Of a stretch of DNA of 6,676 nucleotides, positions 1 through 6,580 are shown piece after piece (positions within the stretch are counted from its first letter, which is position 1; each line of letters begins with the position of its first letter). The notes under the pieces were generated by a model. That model was not told where the DNA came from. It made no database searches and saw nothing but the letters and a program-made list of their open reading frames with translations. Origin of the DNA: Acholeplasmataceae bacterium (GTDB lineage: Bacteria; Bacillota_I; Bacilli_A; Acholeplasmatales; Acholeplasmataceae); contig JALNWO010000092.1 in the NCBI GenBank assembly GCA_023230825.1, positions 1 to 6,676 on the forward strand. The letters are read 5' to 3'. A program made the position numbers and the translations under genes.

Positions 1-1813
1 ATCAAAATTGTCTGGTGGTCAAAAACAGCGAGCCGTCATCGCTCGAGCATTAGCTAAAGACTGTCCGATTATTGTTGCGGATGAGCCAACAGGAAACCTA
101 GACTCAAAATCAGCAGAACAAGTGATGAAGTTGTTACACGATATTTCGGAAAATAAATTGGTCATTGTTGTGACTCATGACTTTGAACAAGTTGAAAATT
201 ATGCAACCCGTAAAATTAAAATGCATGATGGCGAAGTGACAGAAGATCGAATTCTTAAGCAAGCGCCAGAAATTGTTGTAGAAACAATTCCAGAACCTAA
301 GAAGATGAGCGTTCTTAATCTTCTTCGTTTTGCGGTTAGAAACTTATTATCAACCCCAAGAAAACTCTTTTTTCTTTTGTTTTTGCAAATCATTGTGATA
401 AGTGTTTTCACGATTGTCTATACCAATCAAATTAGTACTTTAAGAGAACAAGGTAAAGAGCAGTCGAGCACGTACCCTATGGTAACAGAAACAAGGGTGC
501 TTGTTGAAAAACGAGATGGTACAGCTTTTTCTGAAAACGAAATTAATCTCATCAGGAACAATCGTTATGTCAATGAAGTTTTTACCGAAGCAATGAATTT
601 TTATAATGAAAACCCTTTGGTTTTAGCTGTCGGAACTGACTTTTACCGTTTCGGTGTTTCAGGTACTGACTCAGCTAAACGTTTACGTGCTAAAGACATT
701 GAAGGACGGCTTCCTGTAGCCATAGACGAAATTGTTGTTTCCGATTATTTTGGCCGCGTTGAACTTGGAAACGTTGTGAAAATTAACATTGGTGAACAGT
801 GGTATTACGATGATGAAAATGTCGTTAGTATTGGAACTTTTACTGTAGTCGGACTAACAAAAAACAACAACAATGTCGTTTATTTCTCAGATGCATATTT
901 AAATCAATCAAACTCTGAAGAAATGGTCATTGACCAACAACGCTACCGACAAGTTCTTGATAATATTAGCCATCAAACATTTGTTAGGATTGATGGAAAT
1001 GAATATCATGTATCACGTGATGTTAATCTCAACCAAACAGAAGATGTTTATTTTTACTCTTATCGAGGTGATCAAGGAAGTAGGACAATTACGAACAATG
1101 CATCTTTTATCTTCACGACGTATAACACAAATTATGAAGAGTTTCATTATACTGTGAACGGTTTAACATACAATCATCCTGATTCGATTGAGGATTACGG
1201 TCAACTCATGATTACTGATGCACTTCGTAATGAAATTAAAGACCATTTTCTCAATTTATTTGAACCTGAATATATGGTCTTAGCTAAAAAATACATCTCT
1301 GTTGGAGTCGATGGTTATTTTGCTGGTAACCAAGTGGTAAAAAGTCTTGATTTGGATACATACCGTGTGTATTACCCCAGCAATATTACAAGTGGCATGA
1401 GTGAAATGCTAGTCTTTTTCTTTGGTTTCTTCGCAGTTATCTTTTTAACACTGTTTGGACTTTTCTTATATAGTATTGTTCATGCGGTTACTAAAAATGT
1501 TATGGCTGCCCGGAAAAAGGATTTTGCCATTTACCGTGCAATTGGTGCTCACCAATCGACATTGGCTCAATTGGTTGTGGTTGAACAAGTTATTTTATCG
1601 GTTGTGGGCTTTATTATTACGATGATCATTTTAAATATTGTCGCAAGTGAAGTTACGGCAATATCAACGGATATGCAGTACATGCAATTTACAGACTATT
1701 TAATTTTACTGCTGGCCTTTATGTTTTTCGGAATTTGGCTAGGGCTTAGATTTAATAAACGTGTCTTTAATCAATCTGTGATTGAAACACTATCGCAAAG
1801 TAGAGGTGATTAA
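1..1813 (+). CDS. Fused ABC transporter ATP-binding/FtsX-type permease protein, 5' truncated by window edge
   Basis: This is the C-terminal 603 residues of a protein whose start lies upstream; the reading frame is already open at base 2. Residues here are counted from the Leu at base 8. The visible part of the ATPase has the signature LSGGQKQR (1-8), Walker B IIVADEP (21-27), the D-loop NLDS (30-33) and the H-loop His (57). A short linker (about 78-105) leads to TM1 (about 118-139), a large, presumably extracytoplasmic domain (about 140-463) and three more membrane helices (about 464-492, 519-548, 562-582). The segment FAIYRAIGAHQSTLAQ before TM3 is typical of MacB/FtsX permeases. Family knowledge: such four-helix permeases use ATP to drive conformational work on lipoproteins, peptides or antibiotics rather than classical import. 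The substrate cannot be read from sequence. The next gene encodes a paralogous fusion, so a heterodimer is likely. The TTG at base 8 is the Leu codon of the signature motif, not a start. Confidence 0.9.
   Translation, partial: SKLSGGQKQRAVIARALAKDCPIIVADEPTGNLDSKSAEQVMKLLHDISENKLVIVVTHDFEQVENYATRKIKMHDGEVTEDRILKQAPEIVVETIPEPKKMSVLNLLRFAVRNLLSTPRKLFFLLFLQIIVISVFTIVYTNQISTLREQGKEQSSTYPMVTETRVLVEKRDGTAFSENEINLIRNNRYVNEVFTEAMNFYNENPLVLAVGTDFYRFGVSGTDSAKRLRAKDIEGRLPVAIDEIVVSDYFGRVELGNVVKINIGEQWYYDDENVVSIGTFTVVGLTKNNNNVVYFSDAYLNQSNSEEMVIDQQRYRQVLDNISHQTFVRIDGNEYHVSRDVNLNQTEDVYFYSYRGDQGSRTITNNASFIFTTYNTNYEEFHYTVNGLTYNHPDSIEDYGQLMITDALRNEIKDHFLNLFEPEYMVLAKKYISVGVDGYFAGNQVVKSLDLDTYRVYYPSNITSGMSEMLVFFFGFFAVIFLTLFGLFLYSIVHAVTKNVMAARKKDFAIYRAIGAHQSTLAQLVVVEQVILSVVGFIITMIILNIVASEVTAISTDMQYMQFTDYLILLLAFMFFGIWLGLRFNKRVFNQSVIETLSQSRGD
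1802..1810 (+). promoter_or_regulatory. Ribosome binding site of second ABC gene, inside the end of the first
   Basis: AGAGGTGAT lies 5 bases before the ATG at 1816 and occupies the last codons of the upstream gene, whose TAA is at 1811-1813. Only two bases separate stop and start. This supports the ATG at 1816 and suggests translational coupling, giving similar amounts of the two transporter halves. Confidence 0.75.
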
Positions 1814-1815
1814 TC

Positions 1816-4242
1816 ATGATTAAAGTTGAACAATTACACAAGTATTTTAATCGCAACAAGAAAAATGAAATTCATGTTTTAAATGATGTCACCTTAACAT
1901 TTCCTGAGCGTGGTCTTGTTGTTCTCCATGGTCCATCAGGATCAGGTAAAACAACTCTTTTAAATGTTTTAGGTGGTTTAGATCGTGTTCAAACGGGTAA
2001 AATTCATTTCGAAGAAACAACCTTAATGCGTTACAAAGTTGACCAGTGGGACAAAATTCGTAACGAAAACATTGGTTATATTTTCCAAAACTATAACCTT
2101 TTACCAGATTTATCTGTTTTTGATAACGTTGCTTTTGTCTTAAAGATGATGGGGATTAAAGATCAAGAACTCATCGAAGAAAGAGTCAACTATATATTAA
2201 AATCAGTTCACATGTATCCATTTCGGAAAAAGAAAGGGCTCCAACTTTCTGGTGGCCAGCAACAGCGTGTTGCCATCGCAAGAGCCTTAGTTAAAAACCC
2301 TAAAGTTATTATCGCTGATGAGCCTACAGGGAACTTAGATAGTAAAAATACGGTTGACATTATGAACATCATTAAACAGATTTCAAGACAAACACTTGTT
2401 ATTTTAGTGACTCACGAGAAAAACTTATCACAAATATACGGTGATCGTATTATTGAGATATTAGATGGTCAAATCGTTTCTGATGTTGATAATATTTCGA
2501 CAGATGACCACAACATTAGTGATGAAAACACAATTTACTTAAAAGATTATTCTCATCAAAAAGAAGTAACAAACGATGGTATTTCGATAAAAACATTTAG
2601 TGATGAAGCTGATGATTTAAATGATGTGGAAATTAAATTAATTGTTAAAAACAAAACGCTTTATTTAGATGTCCAGTCTAAATACAATAAAATGAAAATT
2701 GTTAATGATCAAGCAGGTGTTTTAATCCGTGATGAACATTACGTTAAAAAAACCAAAAAAGAACTCATTGAAACAGATTTTGATCGCGAAATCTTAGATA
2801 ATACTGATGTTGAAAGAAGTTCAAGACGGATGGTTTCGATTAAGCAATCTTTATGGCTCGCTTTTAAAAAGATTATTCGGACGACAAGAAGAGGAAAACT
2901 GATGCTTTTCTCCTTTATGGTTTCAGGAATGGTTTTAGCGGCAACAATTGCGATGTTTGCGGCTGCAGTTATCTTACGCCCTGAAGATGCGATGACGATG
3001 CCAAAAGGCTATGTGCGTTTAGAAAATGTCTCTGAAAATCCCCTGACCTACGATGATCTTATGGCTCTTAAAGATCCACAAGACACTGACTTTTATATCA
3101 ATATGTTTAGTTATGGCAATCTCAGATTTATTCAACCAAATGGCAGTTTAGAACGTTTAACTTTATCAGGGCCAATCGATTTAATCGATCATGTGAAACC
3201 AAAAGACTATGTCAAAGGTCAAGCACCCACTGGTTATGGTGTTGTCGTTACAACAGCACTAGCAGATACACTAATTGATGGTGGTTTTTTAATTAGTGCA
3301 ACAGGGCAAGAAATTGGGATTTGGACATACGATCATTTAATTCGTGAAAAAGTACGCATCAGAGATTTAGATGTCCCAATTACTGGTATCGTTAAAAACG
3401 ACTTATCATTAATTTATCTATCACATGAACTTGGTTTGTTGTTTCAAACTGCGACAACCAACTGGATTCCAGATGCATTTTTTGATGAATCGCTTCTCGT
3501 AGCTGGTACCCATCCAACTGATCAACATGTGATCGTTTCAGAAGAACGTTACTTAGAAATTTTTGGTCACCAAAATTACGGTGGATTCCCAGTTATATTA
3601 CCACTTTTAGATTATGTAATAGGCGGCGTTTTTGACGGCAGTGAAACATCATATGACTATGTCGCAACATCGACTTATCTTGAAAAACAAATCATTCAAA
3701 GTAGTTATAGTGGAGCTTTCTATATTTATTCAAAAGACCCAGCTAAACTGATTGAAGATATTGATTTAAAAAGCAACCATGAATGGATTGGAACTGACGT
3801 TTATGAGAGCGCGAAATTAGATGCGAAAAACCGTCGAACGGAAATATTAGCCAGCACTTTAATTACATCAAGTGTTTTAATTGGTGTAGCGATGGTAGGG
3901 TTCTATTTCGTCATTCGTTCCAGTATGATTTCAAGAATCTACGAAGTGTCAGTTTATCGGGCATTAGGCGTTAAGAAAAATGATATTTTCCTTTCATTCC
4001 TCATTGAGATTCTTGTTTTGACAACAATCTCAACGGTTACTGGATATGCACTTGCTTCACTTATCTTTTCGAAGTTATCAAAGGGATTCTTAGGAATGTT
4101 TAACATCTTCACAGTGAACGCTTTAACGTTTTTTGCAGGGTTAATTTTAGCCTATATCTTAAACATTGTTGCCGGGCTCCTGCCTATCTTTGTTTTACTC
4201 AGACGAACTCCAGCGCAAATTATGGCTCAATACGATATCTAA
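1816..4242 (+). CDS. Fused ABC transporter ATP-binding/FtsX-type permease protein, complete (808 aa)
   Basis: This is a full-length partner of the preceding gene, a MacB-like fusion of an ATPase and a permease. ATPase domain (about 1-222): Walker [10 protein letters not shown] (39-47), Q-loop Gln91, signature LSGGQ (144-148), Walker B VIIADEP (164-170), D-loop NLDS (173-176) and H-loop His200. All catalytic residues are present, so it should hydrolyse ATP. A long charged segment (about 223-340) follows, with a beta-rich-looking core at about 271-308. Then come TM1 (about 361-387), an extracytoplasmic domain (about 388-678) and TM2-TM4 (about 679-701, 725-749, 767-796). [16 protein letters not shown] (710-725) is the FtsX-family conserved segment before TM3. 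The start ATG is backed by AGAGGTGAT five bases upstream and by the usual [11 protein letters not shown] opening of this ATPase family. With its neighbour it likely forms a heterodimeric membrane complex. Export or resistance to peptides, or lipoprotein handling, is possible but unproven. Confidence 0.93.
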   Translation: MIKVEQLHKYFNRNKKNEIHVLNDVTLTFPERGLVVLHGPSGSGKTTLLNVLGGLDRVQTGKIHFEETTLMRYKVDQWDKIRNENIGYIFQNYNLLPDLSVFDNVAFVLKMMGIKDQELIEERVNYILKSVHMYPFRKKKGLQLSGGQQQRVAIARALVKNPKVIIADEPTGNLDSKNTVDIMNIIKQISRQTLVILVTHEKNLSQIYGDRIIEILDGQIVSDVDNISTDDHNISDENTIYLKDYSHQKEVTNDGISIKTFSDEADDLNDVEIKLIVKNKTLYLDVQSKYNKMKIVNDQAGVLIRDEHYVKKTKKELIETDFDREILDNTDVERSSRRMVSIKQSLWLAFKKIIRTTRRGKLMLFSFMVSGMVLAATIAMFAAAVILRPEDAMTMPKGYVRLENVSENPLTYDDLMALKDPQDTDFYINMFSYGNLRFIQPNGSLERLTLSGPIDLIDHVKPKDYVKGQAPTGYGVVVTTALADTLIDGGFLISATGQEIGIWTYDHLIREKVRIRDLDVPITGIVKNDLSLIYLSHELGLLFQTATTNWIPDAFFDESLLVAGTHPTDQHVIVSEERYLEIFGHQNYGGFPVILPLLDYVIGGVFDGSETSYDYVATSTYLEKQIIQSSYSGAFYIYSKDPAKLIEDIDLKSNHEWIGTDVYESAKLDAKNRRTEILASTLITSSVLIGVAMVGFYFVIRSSMISRIYEVSVYRALGVKKNDIFLSFLIEILVLTTISTVTGYALASLIFSKLSKGFLGMFNIFTVNALTFFAGLILAYILNIVAGLLPIFVLLRRTPAQIMAQYDI

Positions 4243-4245
4243 TAA

Positions 4246-4269
4246 AAAAAGGCTCATTAGAGCCTTTTT
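4246..4269. terminator. Bidirectional intrinsic terminator between convergent ABC and nitroreductase genes
   Basis: A perfect 10-bp stem, AAAAAGGCTC (4246-4255) and GAGCCTTTTT (4260-4269), encloses the loop ATTA. It starts 4 bases after the TAA of the ABC gene. On the + strand the hairpin is followed by its T-run (4265-4269). On the - strand the A-run at 4244-4250 reads as a T-run, so it also works for the convergent nitroreductase gene, whose stop codon (4268-4270) lies partly in the stem. Confidence 0.88.
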
Positions 4270-4876
4270 ATATCCATTTAGCGACATCTTTAACATCGAG
4301 TCGTACTGAGGGAAATCCAGCTTCAGCCTTTTTTCCGATGGAGACAATTAAGACGGGTTTATATCGGTTAGGATCTAACCCTAAAGTCTCTGCTAAGAGC
4401 TCATATTTAAATCCGCCAATAGAACATGTGTCATAGCCATGTTCACGAGCGATATGCATCAGTTGCATGATGAAGAGTCCAGCATCTAACCATCCCGTCT
4501 TTTCTAAATCATCAATAGGGATTTTAGGAATTAAATTATCAATATTTTCAAGCTGTTTGTTGCGAACCTCTTTTGGCATGAGTCCGTATTCATAAGCACG
4601 GTTATACACCTTATTGGCAAACTTGAATTTTTGTAAATCGGTAAAGATACAAAGCATTGCTGATGATGTCTCCAGTTGTGTTTGGTTGCCATACAAAACG
4701 GTTTTAAGTTTTTCTTTCATTGCAGGTGTTTCGACAATTAAAACGCGGTAAGATTGCATATTCATAGATGAGGGGGCTCGCATCGCTTTTTTTAAGATTT
4801 CGGTCATTTCTTTTTTAGAGATTTTAATCTTTTCATCGTATAAGCGAATCGACCGTCGGTTAAGTAATTCAGACAT
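4268..4876 (-). CDS. Nitroreductase family protein (FMN-dependent oxidoreductase)
   Basis: The product is 202 residues, normal for this family of cytoplasmic, usually homodimeric flavoproteins. They use NAD(P)H to reduce nitro compounds, quinones or other electron acceptors. Visible family features are the N-terminal FMN-phosphate-binding motif RRSIRLYD (7-14), with Arg7, Arg8, Ser9 and Arg11; the APSSMNMQSYRV segment (34-45), which typically contacts FMN; and the C-terminal region GGFKYELLAETLGLDP (154-169) followed by YKPVLIVSIGKKA (172-184), the common end of the fold. There is no signal peptide. The ATG at 4874-4876 is preceded by AAGGAGGT at ideal spacing, which fixes the start. The gene stands alone, convergent with the ABC operon and divergent from the phosphatase gene. 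A dyad covers its start region and may mediate regulation. The physiological substrate is unknown; the family is too broad to assign NfsB, Frp or a dehydropteridine-reductase-like role from sequence alone. Confidence 0.9.
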   Translation of the reverse strand: MSELLNRRSIRLYDEKIKISKKEMTEILKKAMRAPSSMNMQSYRVLIVETPAMKEKLKTVLYGNQTQLETSSAMLCIFTDLQKFKFANKVYNRAYEYGLMPKEVRNKQLENIDNLIPKIPIDDLEKTGWLDAGLFIMQLMHIAREHGYDTCSIGGFKYELLAETLGLDPNRYKPVLIVSIGKKAEAGFPSVRLDVKDVAKWI

Positions 4877-4897
4877 GTTGACCTCCTTGCCAACATG
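4874..4897. promoter_or_regulatory. Perfect inverted repeat CATGTTG-N10-CAACATG, candidate operator
   Basis: The arms CATGTTG (4874-4880) and CAACATG (4891-4897) are exact reverse complements separated by 10 bases. The upstream arm abuts the predicted -10 of the nitroreductase promoter (4898-4903) and covers the expected transcription start near 4891. The downstream arm contains the start codon, and the spacer holds the Shine-Dalgarno. This position suits a repressor operator that blocks transcription initiation. An RNA hairpin showing the Shine-Dalgarno in its loop is possible only if transcription starts upstream of 4897. The function is inferred; the symmetry is directly visible. Confidence 0.45.
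4881..4888 (-). promoter_or_regulatory. Strong Shine-Dalgarno of the nitroreductase gene
   Basis: On the - strand this reads AAGGAGGT, four bases before the ATG ending at 4874. It is a near-perfect anti-16S match and the strongest in the window. It lies in the 10-base spacer of the inverted repeat at 4874-4897. Confidence 0.85.
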
Positions 4898-4906
4898 ATT
4901 GTATCA
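4898..4906 (-). promoter_or_regulatory. Extended -10 promoter of the nitroreductase gene
   Basis: On the - strand this reads TGATACAAT: a TGn extension plus TACAAT, one mismatch from the -10 consensus. No good -35 hexamer is found 16-18 bases upstream, which is common for extended -10 promoters. Transcription would start near 4891, leaving a leader of only about 15 bases. Confidence 0.6.
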
Positions 4907-4995
4907 CGGGTTTCCTTTTCAGATAGATGAATTGCTTATGGGATTTTTTTCGTCATCGTTTTTAATTAAATATTTTTCTTTTATAAATGATTTAA

Positions 4996-5004
4996 TGTTA
5001 TAAT
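4996..5004 (+). promoter_or_regulatory. Extended -10 promoter of the phosphatase-mutY unit
   Basis: TGTTATAAT is a consensus -10 hexamer (4999-5004) with a TG extension. The position of a -35 at 17-bp spacing (4976-4981, TTCTTT) matches poorly, though the upstream region is very A/T-rich and could act as an UP-like element. The expected start near 5011 gives a leader of about 17 bases before the ATG at 5028. Confidence 0.7.
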
Positions 5005-5015
5005 ACTTGTGAAAG

Positions 5016-5020
5016 TAGGA
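5016..5020 (+). promoter_or_regulatory. Ribosome binding site deciding the phosphatase start
   Basis: TAGGA lies 7 bases before the ATG at 5028 and only 4 bases before the in-frame TTG at 5025. The spacing and codon preference favour the ATG. Confidence 0.55.
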
Positions 5021-5027
5021 TGATTTG

Positions 5028-5552
5028 ATGAAAACACAATTTATTTTAATTCGCCACGGTGAACCCCGTTATGACGAAGTCATCGATAACGGGTTTGTTG
5101 GTCTTGGTTACGAGTTTGGTCAGCTTTCTAATAACGGTGTTGTCCAAGCAACCGAACGTGCAAAAGACCCTCTCTTAAAAGGAGCAGAAATCATAATCTC
5201 ATCACCTTATACACGTGCTTTACAAACAGCAGCAATTATTTCGAAAGAAACACAAATTCCTTTAGTAGTCGAACACGATTTGCATGAGTGGCTTCCCGAT
5301 ACAAAGTTTATTTATGACTACGACGTCGAAGATGCTTCCAAAGAGTATTTAGAAGCCCAAGGAAAAAGAAATGTCGGCCATAAATATCGCTGGGAATCTT
5401 ATGAGGATTTAAAAAAGCGTGTTCAGTTGACAATTTTAAAATATCGCAACTATAAAAAAGTAATTGTTGTTTGTCACGGCATTGTTATATCAGCCTTGAC
5501 GCGTTTTGACGATGTTATTGAACATTGTGGTGTAAGAGAAGTCCACTTATAA
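5028..5552 (+). CDS. Histidine phosphatase family protein (phosphoglycerate mutase-like)
   Basis: This is a 174-residue cytoplasmic protein of the histidine phosphatase superfamily, which transfers a phosphate through a phospho-histidine. The N-terminal RHGEP (9-13) holds the catalytic His10 and Arg9. SSPYTRALQTA (58-68) carries the second phosphate-binding Arg63, Glu87 in HEWLPD is the likely acid, and VVCHGIVISAL (147-157) holds the second His150. The catalytic tetrad therefore looks complete. The protein ends about 24 residues after His150 with no extra domain, shorter than true phosphoglycerate mutases of about 230-250 residues, so a small-molecule or protein phosphatase is more likely than a glycolytic mutase. 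The substrate cannot be assigned. The start was placed at the ATG rather than the TTG one codon upstream, on ribosome-binding-site spacing. Its stop overlaps the mutY start (TAATG), so the two are probably cotranscribed and translationally coupled, although no metabolic link with DNA repair is evident. Confidence 0.85.
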   Translation: MKTQFILIRHGEPRYDEVIDNGFVGLGYEFGQLSNNGVVQATERAKDPLLKGAEIIISSPYTRALQTAAIISKETQIPLVVEHDLHEWLPDTKFIYDYDVEDASKEYLEAQGKRNVGHKYRWESYEDLKKRVQLTILKYRNYKKVIVVCHGIVISALTRFDDVIEHCGVREVHL

Positions 5553-6580
5553 TGAATATAAAAAAATTAGAAGATTGGTATTTGACACACCATCGTGATT
5601 TACCTTTTCGTCAAACAAAAGACCCCTATCAAATTTGGGTTAGCGAGATCATGCTTCAACAAACACAAGTTGAAACGGTCTTGCCTTTTTTTAAGACTTT
5701 TATTAAAAAATATCCAACCATTTACGATTTAGCACAATCTTTTGAAGATGATTTGAAAAAAGATGTTGAAGGGTTGGGGTATTACCAACGTTTTAAAAAC
5801 ATGCGCTTAACGGCACAAAAAGTCGTTAAAGAACATCACGGTCAAATTCCCAATCATTATCAAGAACTCATTCAATTACCTGGTATTGGACCATATACAG
5901 CAGGTGCTATTTTATCAATTGCTTATGATCAACCTATCAGTGCTGTAGATGGAAATGTCATTCGTGTTTTATCAAGGTATTATAATTTGAATGACGATTT
6001 TAGCCAAGTTGCCAATAAAAAACGTTTAAATGATATTAATCAGTCGTTAATAGAAAAAGCAAGACCGTCTATTTACACACAAGCTTTGATGGAACTAGGT
6101 GCTCTTGTTTGTCGTCCTAAAAAACCACAGTGTGGGGTGTGTCCTTTACAAGATCAGTGTGAAGCATTTAAATTGGGCATTCAAGAGTCATTACCAACGA
6201 AAAAAGTTAAACCAATAAAGAAAAAATTACACTATTTCACATTTCTTTTATTTGATAATAAAGGAGAACTATATGTTCGTCAACGTACAGAAAAACTATT
6301 AGAAGGCATGTATGAATATCCACAGTTTTTAGGTCAAACATTGGCAGAGGTTTTAGAAAAAAACGCTAATTATGGCATCACTATTCTCCAAAAAGAAGGC
6401 ATGTATCATCATGAGTTTACGCATCTGTCTTGGAAAATGTCGGTGTATTCTGGAACCGTTCAAAATCCTAACAGTTCTTGGCACTTAGTAACACCTAAAG
6501 AGTTACTTCAATTACCGATGGCGGTAGCCCACAGAAAAATTGCTATAAAAAAAGGAGCTAGCGCTCCATTAACTCTTTAA
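5552..6580 (+). CDS. mutY: A/G-specific adenine DNA glycosylase MutY
   Basis: MutY removes adenine mispaired with 8-oxoguanine, starting base excision repair and preventing G:C to T:A mutations. The product is 342 residues, close to the 350 of E. coli MutY. Features in order: RDLPFR (15-20), SEIMLQQTQV (31-40) with the catalytic Glu32, GLGYYQR (74-80), the helix-hairpin-helix LPGIGPYTAGA (109-119), VDGNV (132-136) with the catalytic Asp133, and a [4Fe-4S] cluster from Cys187, Cys194, Cys197 and Cys203 (C-X6-C-X2-C-X5-C). A Nudix-like C-terminal domain (about 225-332) recognises 8-oxoG; its loop reads FTH (289-291), where the Geobacillus enzyme has FSH. The ATG at 5552 was chosen because homology begins at once (KKLEDWY) and it overlaps the previous stop as TAATG. 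A TTG nine codons upstream would only add phosphatase-overlapping residues. The last residues (GASAP) are encoded by a terminator hairpin of the convergent gene. Confidence 0.96.
   Translation: MNIKKLEDWYLTHHRDLPFRQTKDPYQIWVSEIMLQQTQVETVLPFFKTFIKKYPTIYDLAQSFEDDLKKDVEGLGYYQRFKNMRLTAQKVVKEHHGQIPNHYQELIQLPGIGPYTAGAILSIAYDQPISAVDGNVIRVLSRYYNLNDDFSQVANKKRLNDINQSLIEKARPSIYTQALMELGALVCRPKKPQCGVCPLQDQCEAFKLGIQESLPTKKVKPIKKKLHYFTFLLFDNKGELYVRQRTEKLLEGMYEYPQFLGQTLAEVLEKNANYGITILQKEGMYHHEFTHLSWKMSVYSGTVQNPNSSWHLVTPKELLQLPMAVAHRKIAIKKGASAPLTL
6547..6567 (-). terminator. Intrinsic terminator of the convergent gene, embedded in the mutY 3' end
   Basis: Read on the - strand, GGAGC (6567-6563), a 4-base loop GCTA and GCTCC (6558-6554) are followed by seven T (6553-6547). 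The stem is only 5 bp but 4 of its 5 pairs are G:C, and the T-run is ideal. On the + strand the A-run precedes the hairpin and no T-run follows, so it should act in one direction only. It overlaps the stop codon of the - strand gene (6558-6560) and codes for mutY residues near 334-339. Confidence 0.65.

Noticed and set aside
8..10. TTG as a possible start of the first ABC gene
   Set aside because: It encodes the Leu of the LSGGQ signature and the frame is open upstream to the window edge, so the gene is simply truncated by the window.
199..411. Open frame of 70 codons on the - strand
   Set aside because: It lies fully inside the first ABC gene, has no ribosome binding site I can see and no recognisable protein features; it is a shadow of that gene.
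930..1157. Open frame of 75 codons on the + strand in another frame
   Set aside because: It is internal to the extracytoplasmic domain of the first ABC gene, with composition expected of a frame-shifted reading.
4944..4950. Run of seven T in the divergent intergenic region as a terminator
   Set aside because: No stable G/C-rich hairpin precedes it on the + strand, and no gene ends there.
4926..4957. GATGA...TCATC inverted repeat in the intergenic region
   Set aside because: Only 5 bp with a 22-base spacer in A/T-rich DNA; expected by chance.
5025..5027. TTG as start of the phosphatase gene
   Set aside because: The adjacent ATG at 5028 has better spacing from TAGGA (7 versus 4 bases) and matches the usual opening just before the RHG motif.
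5020..5028. Minimal ORF ATG-ATT-TGA just before the phosphatase start
   Set aside because: Two codons overlapping the real ribosome binding site; most likely chance.
5525..5527. TTG as start of mutY
   Set aside because: It would add nine residues that overlap the phosphatase 3' end and are not MutY-like; the ATG at 5552 fits homology and the TAATG overlap.
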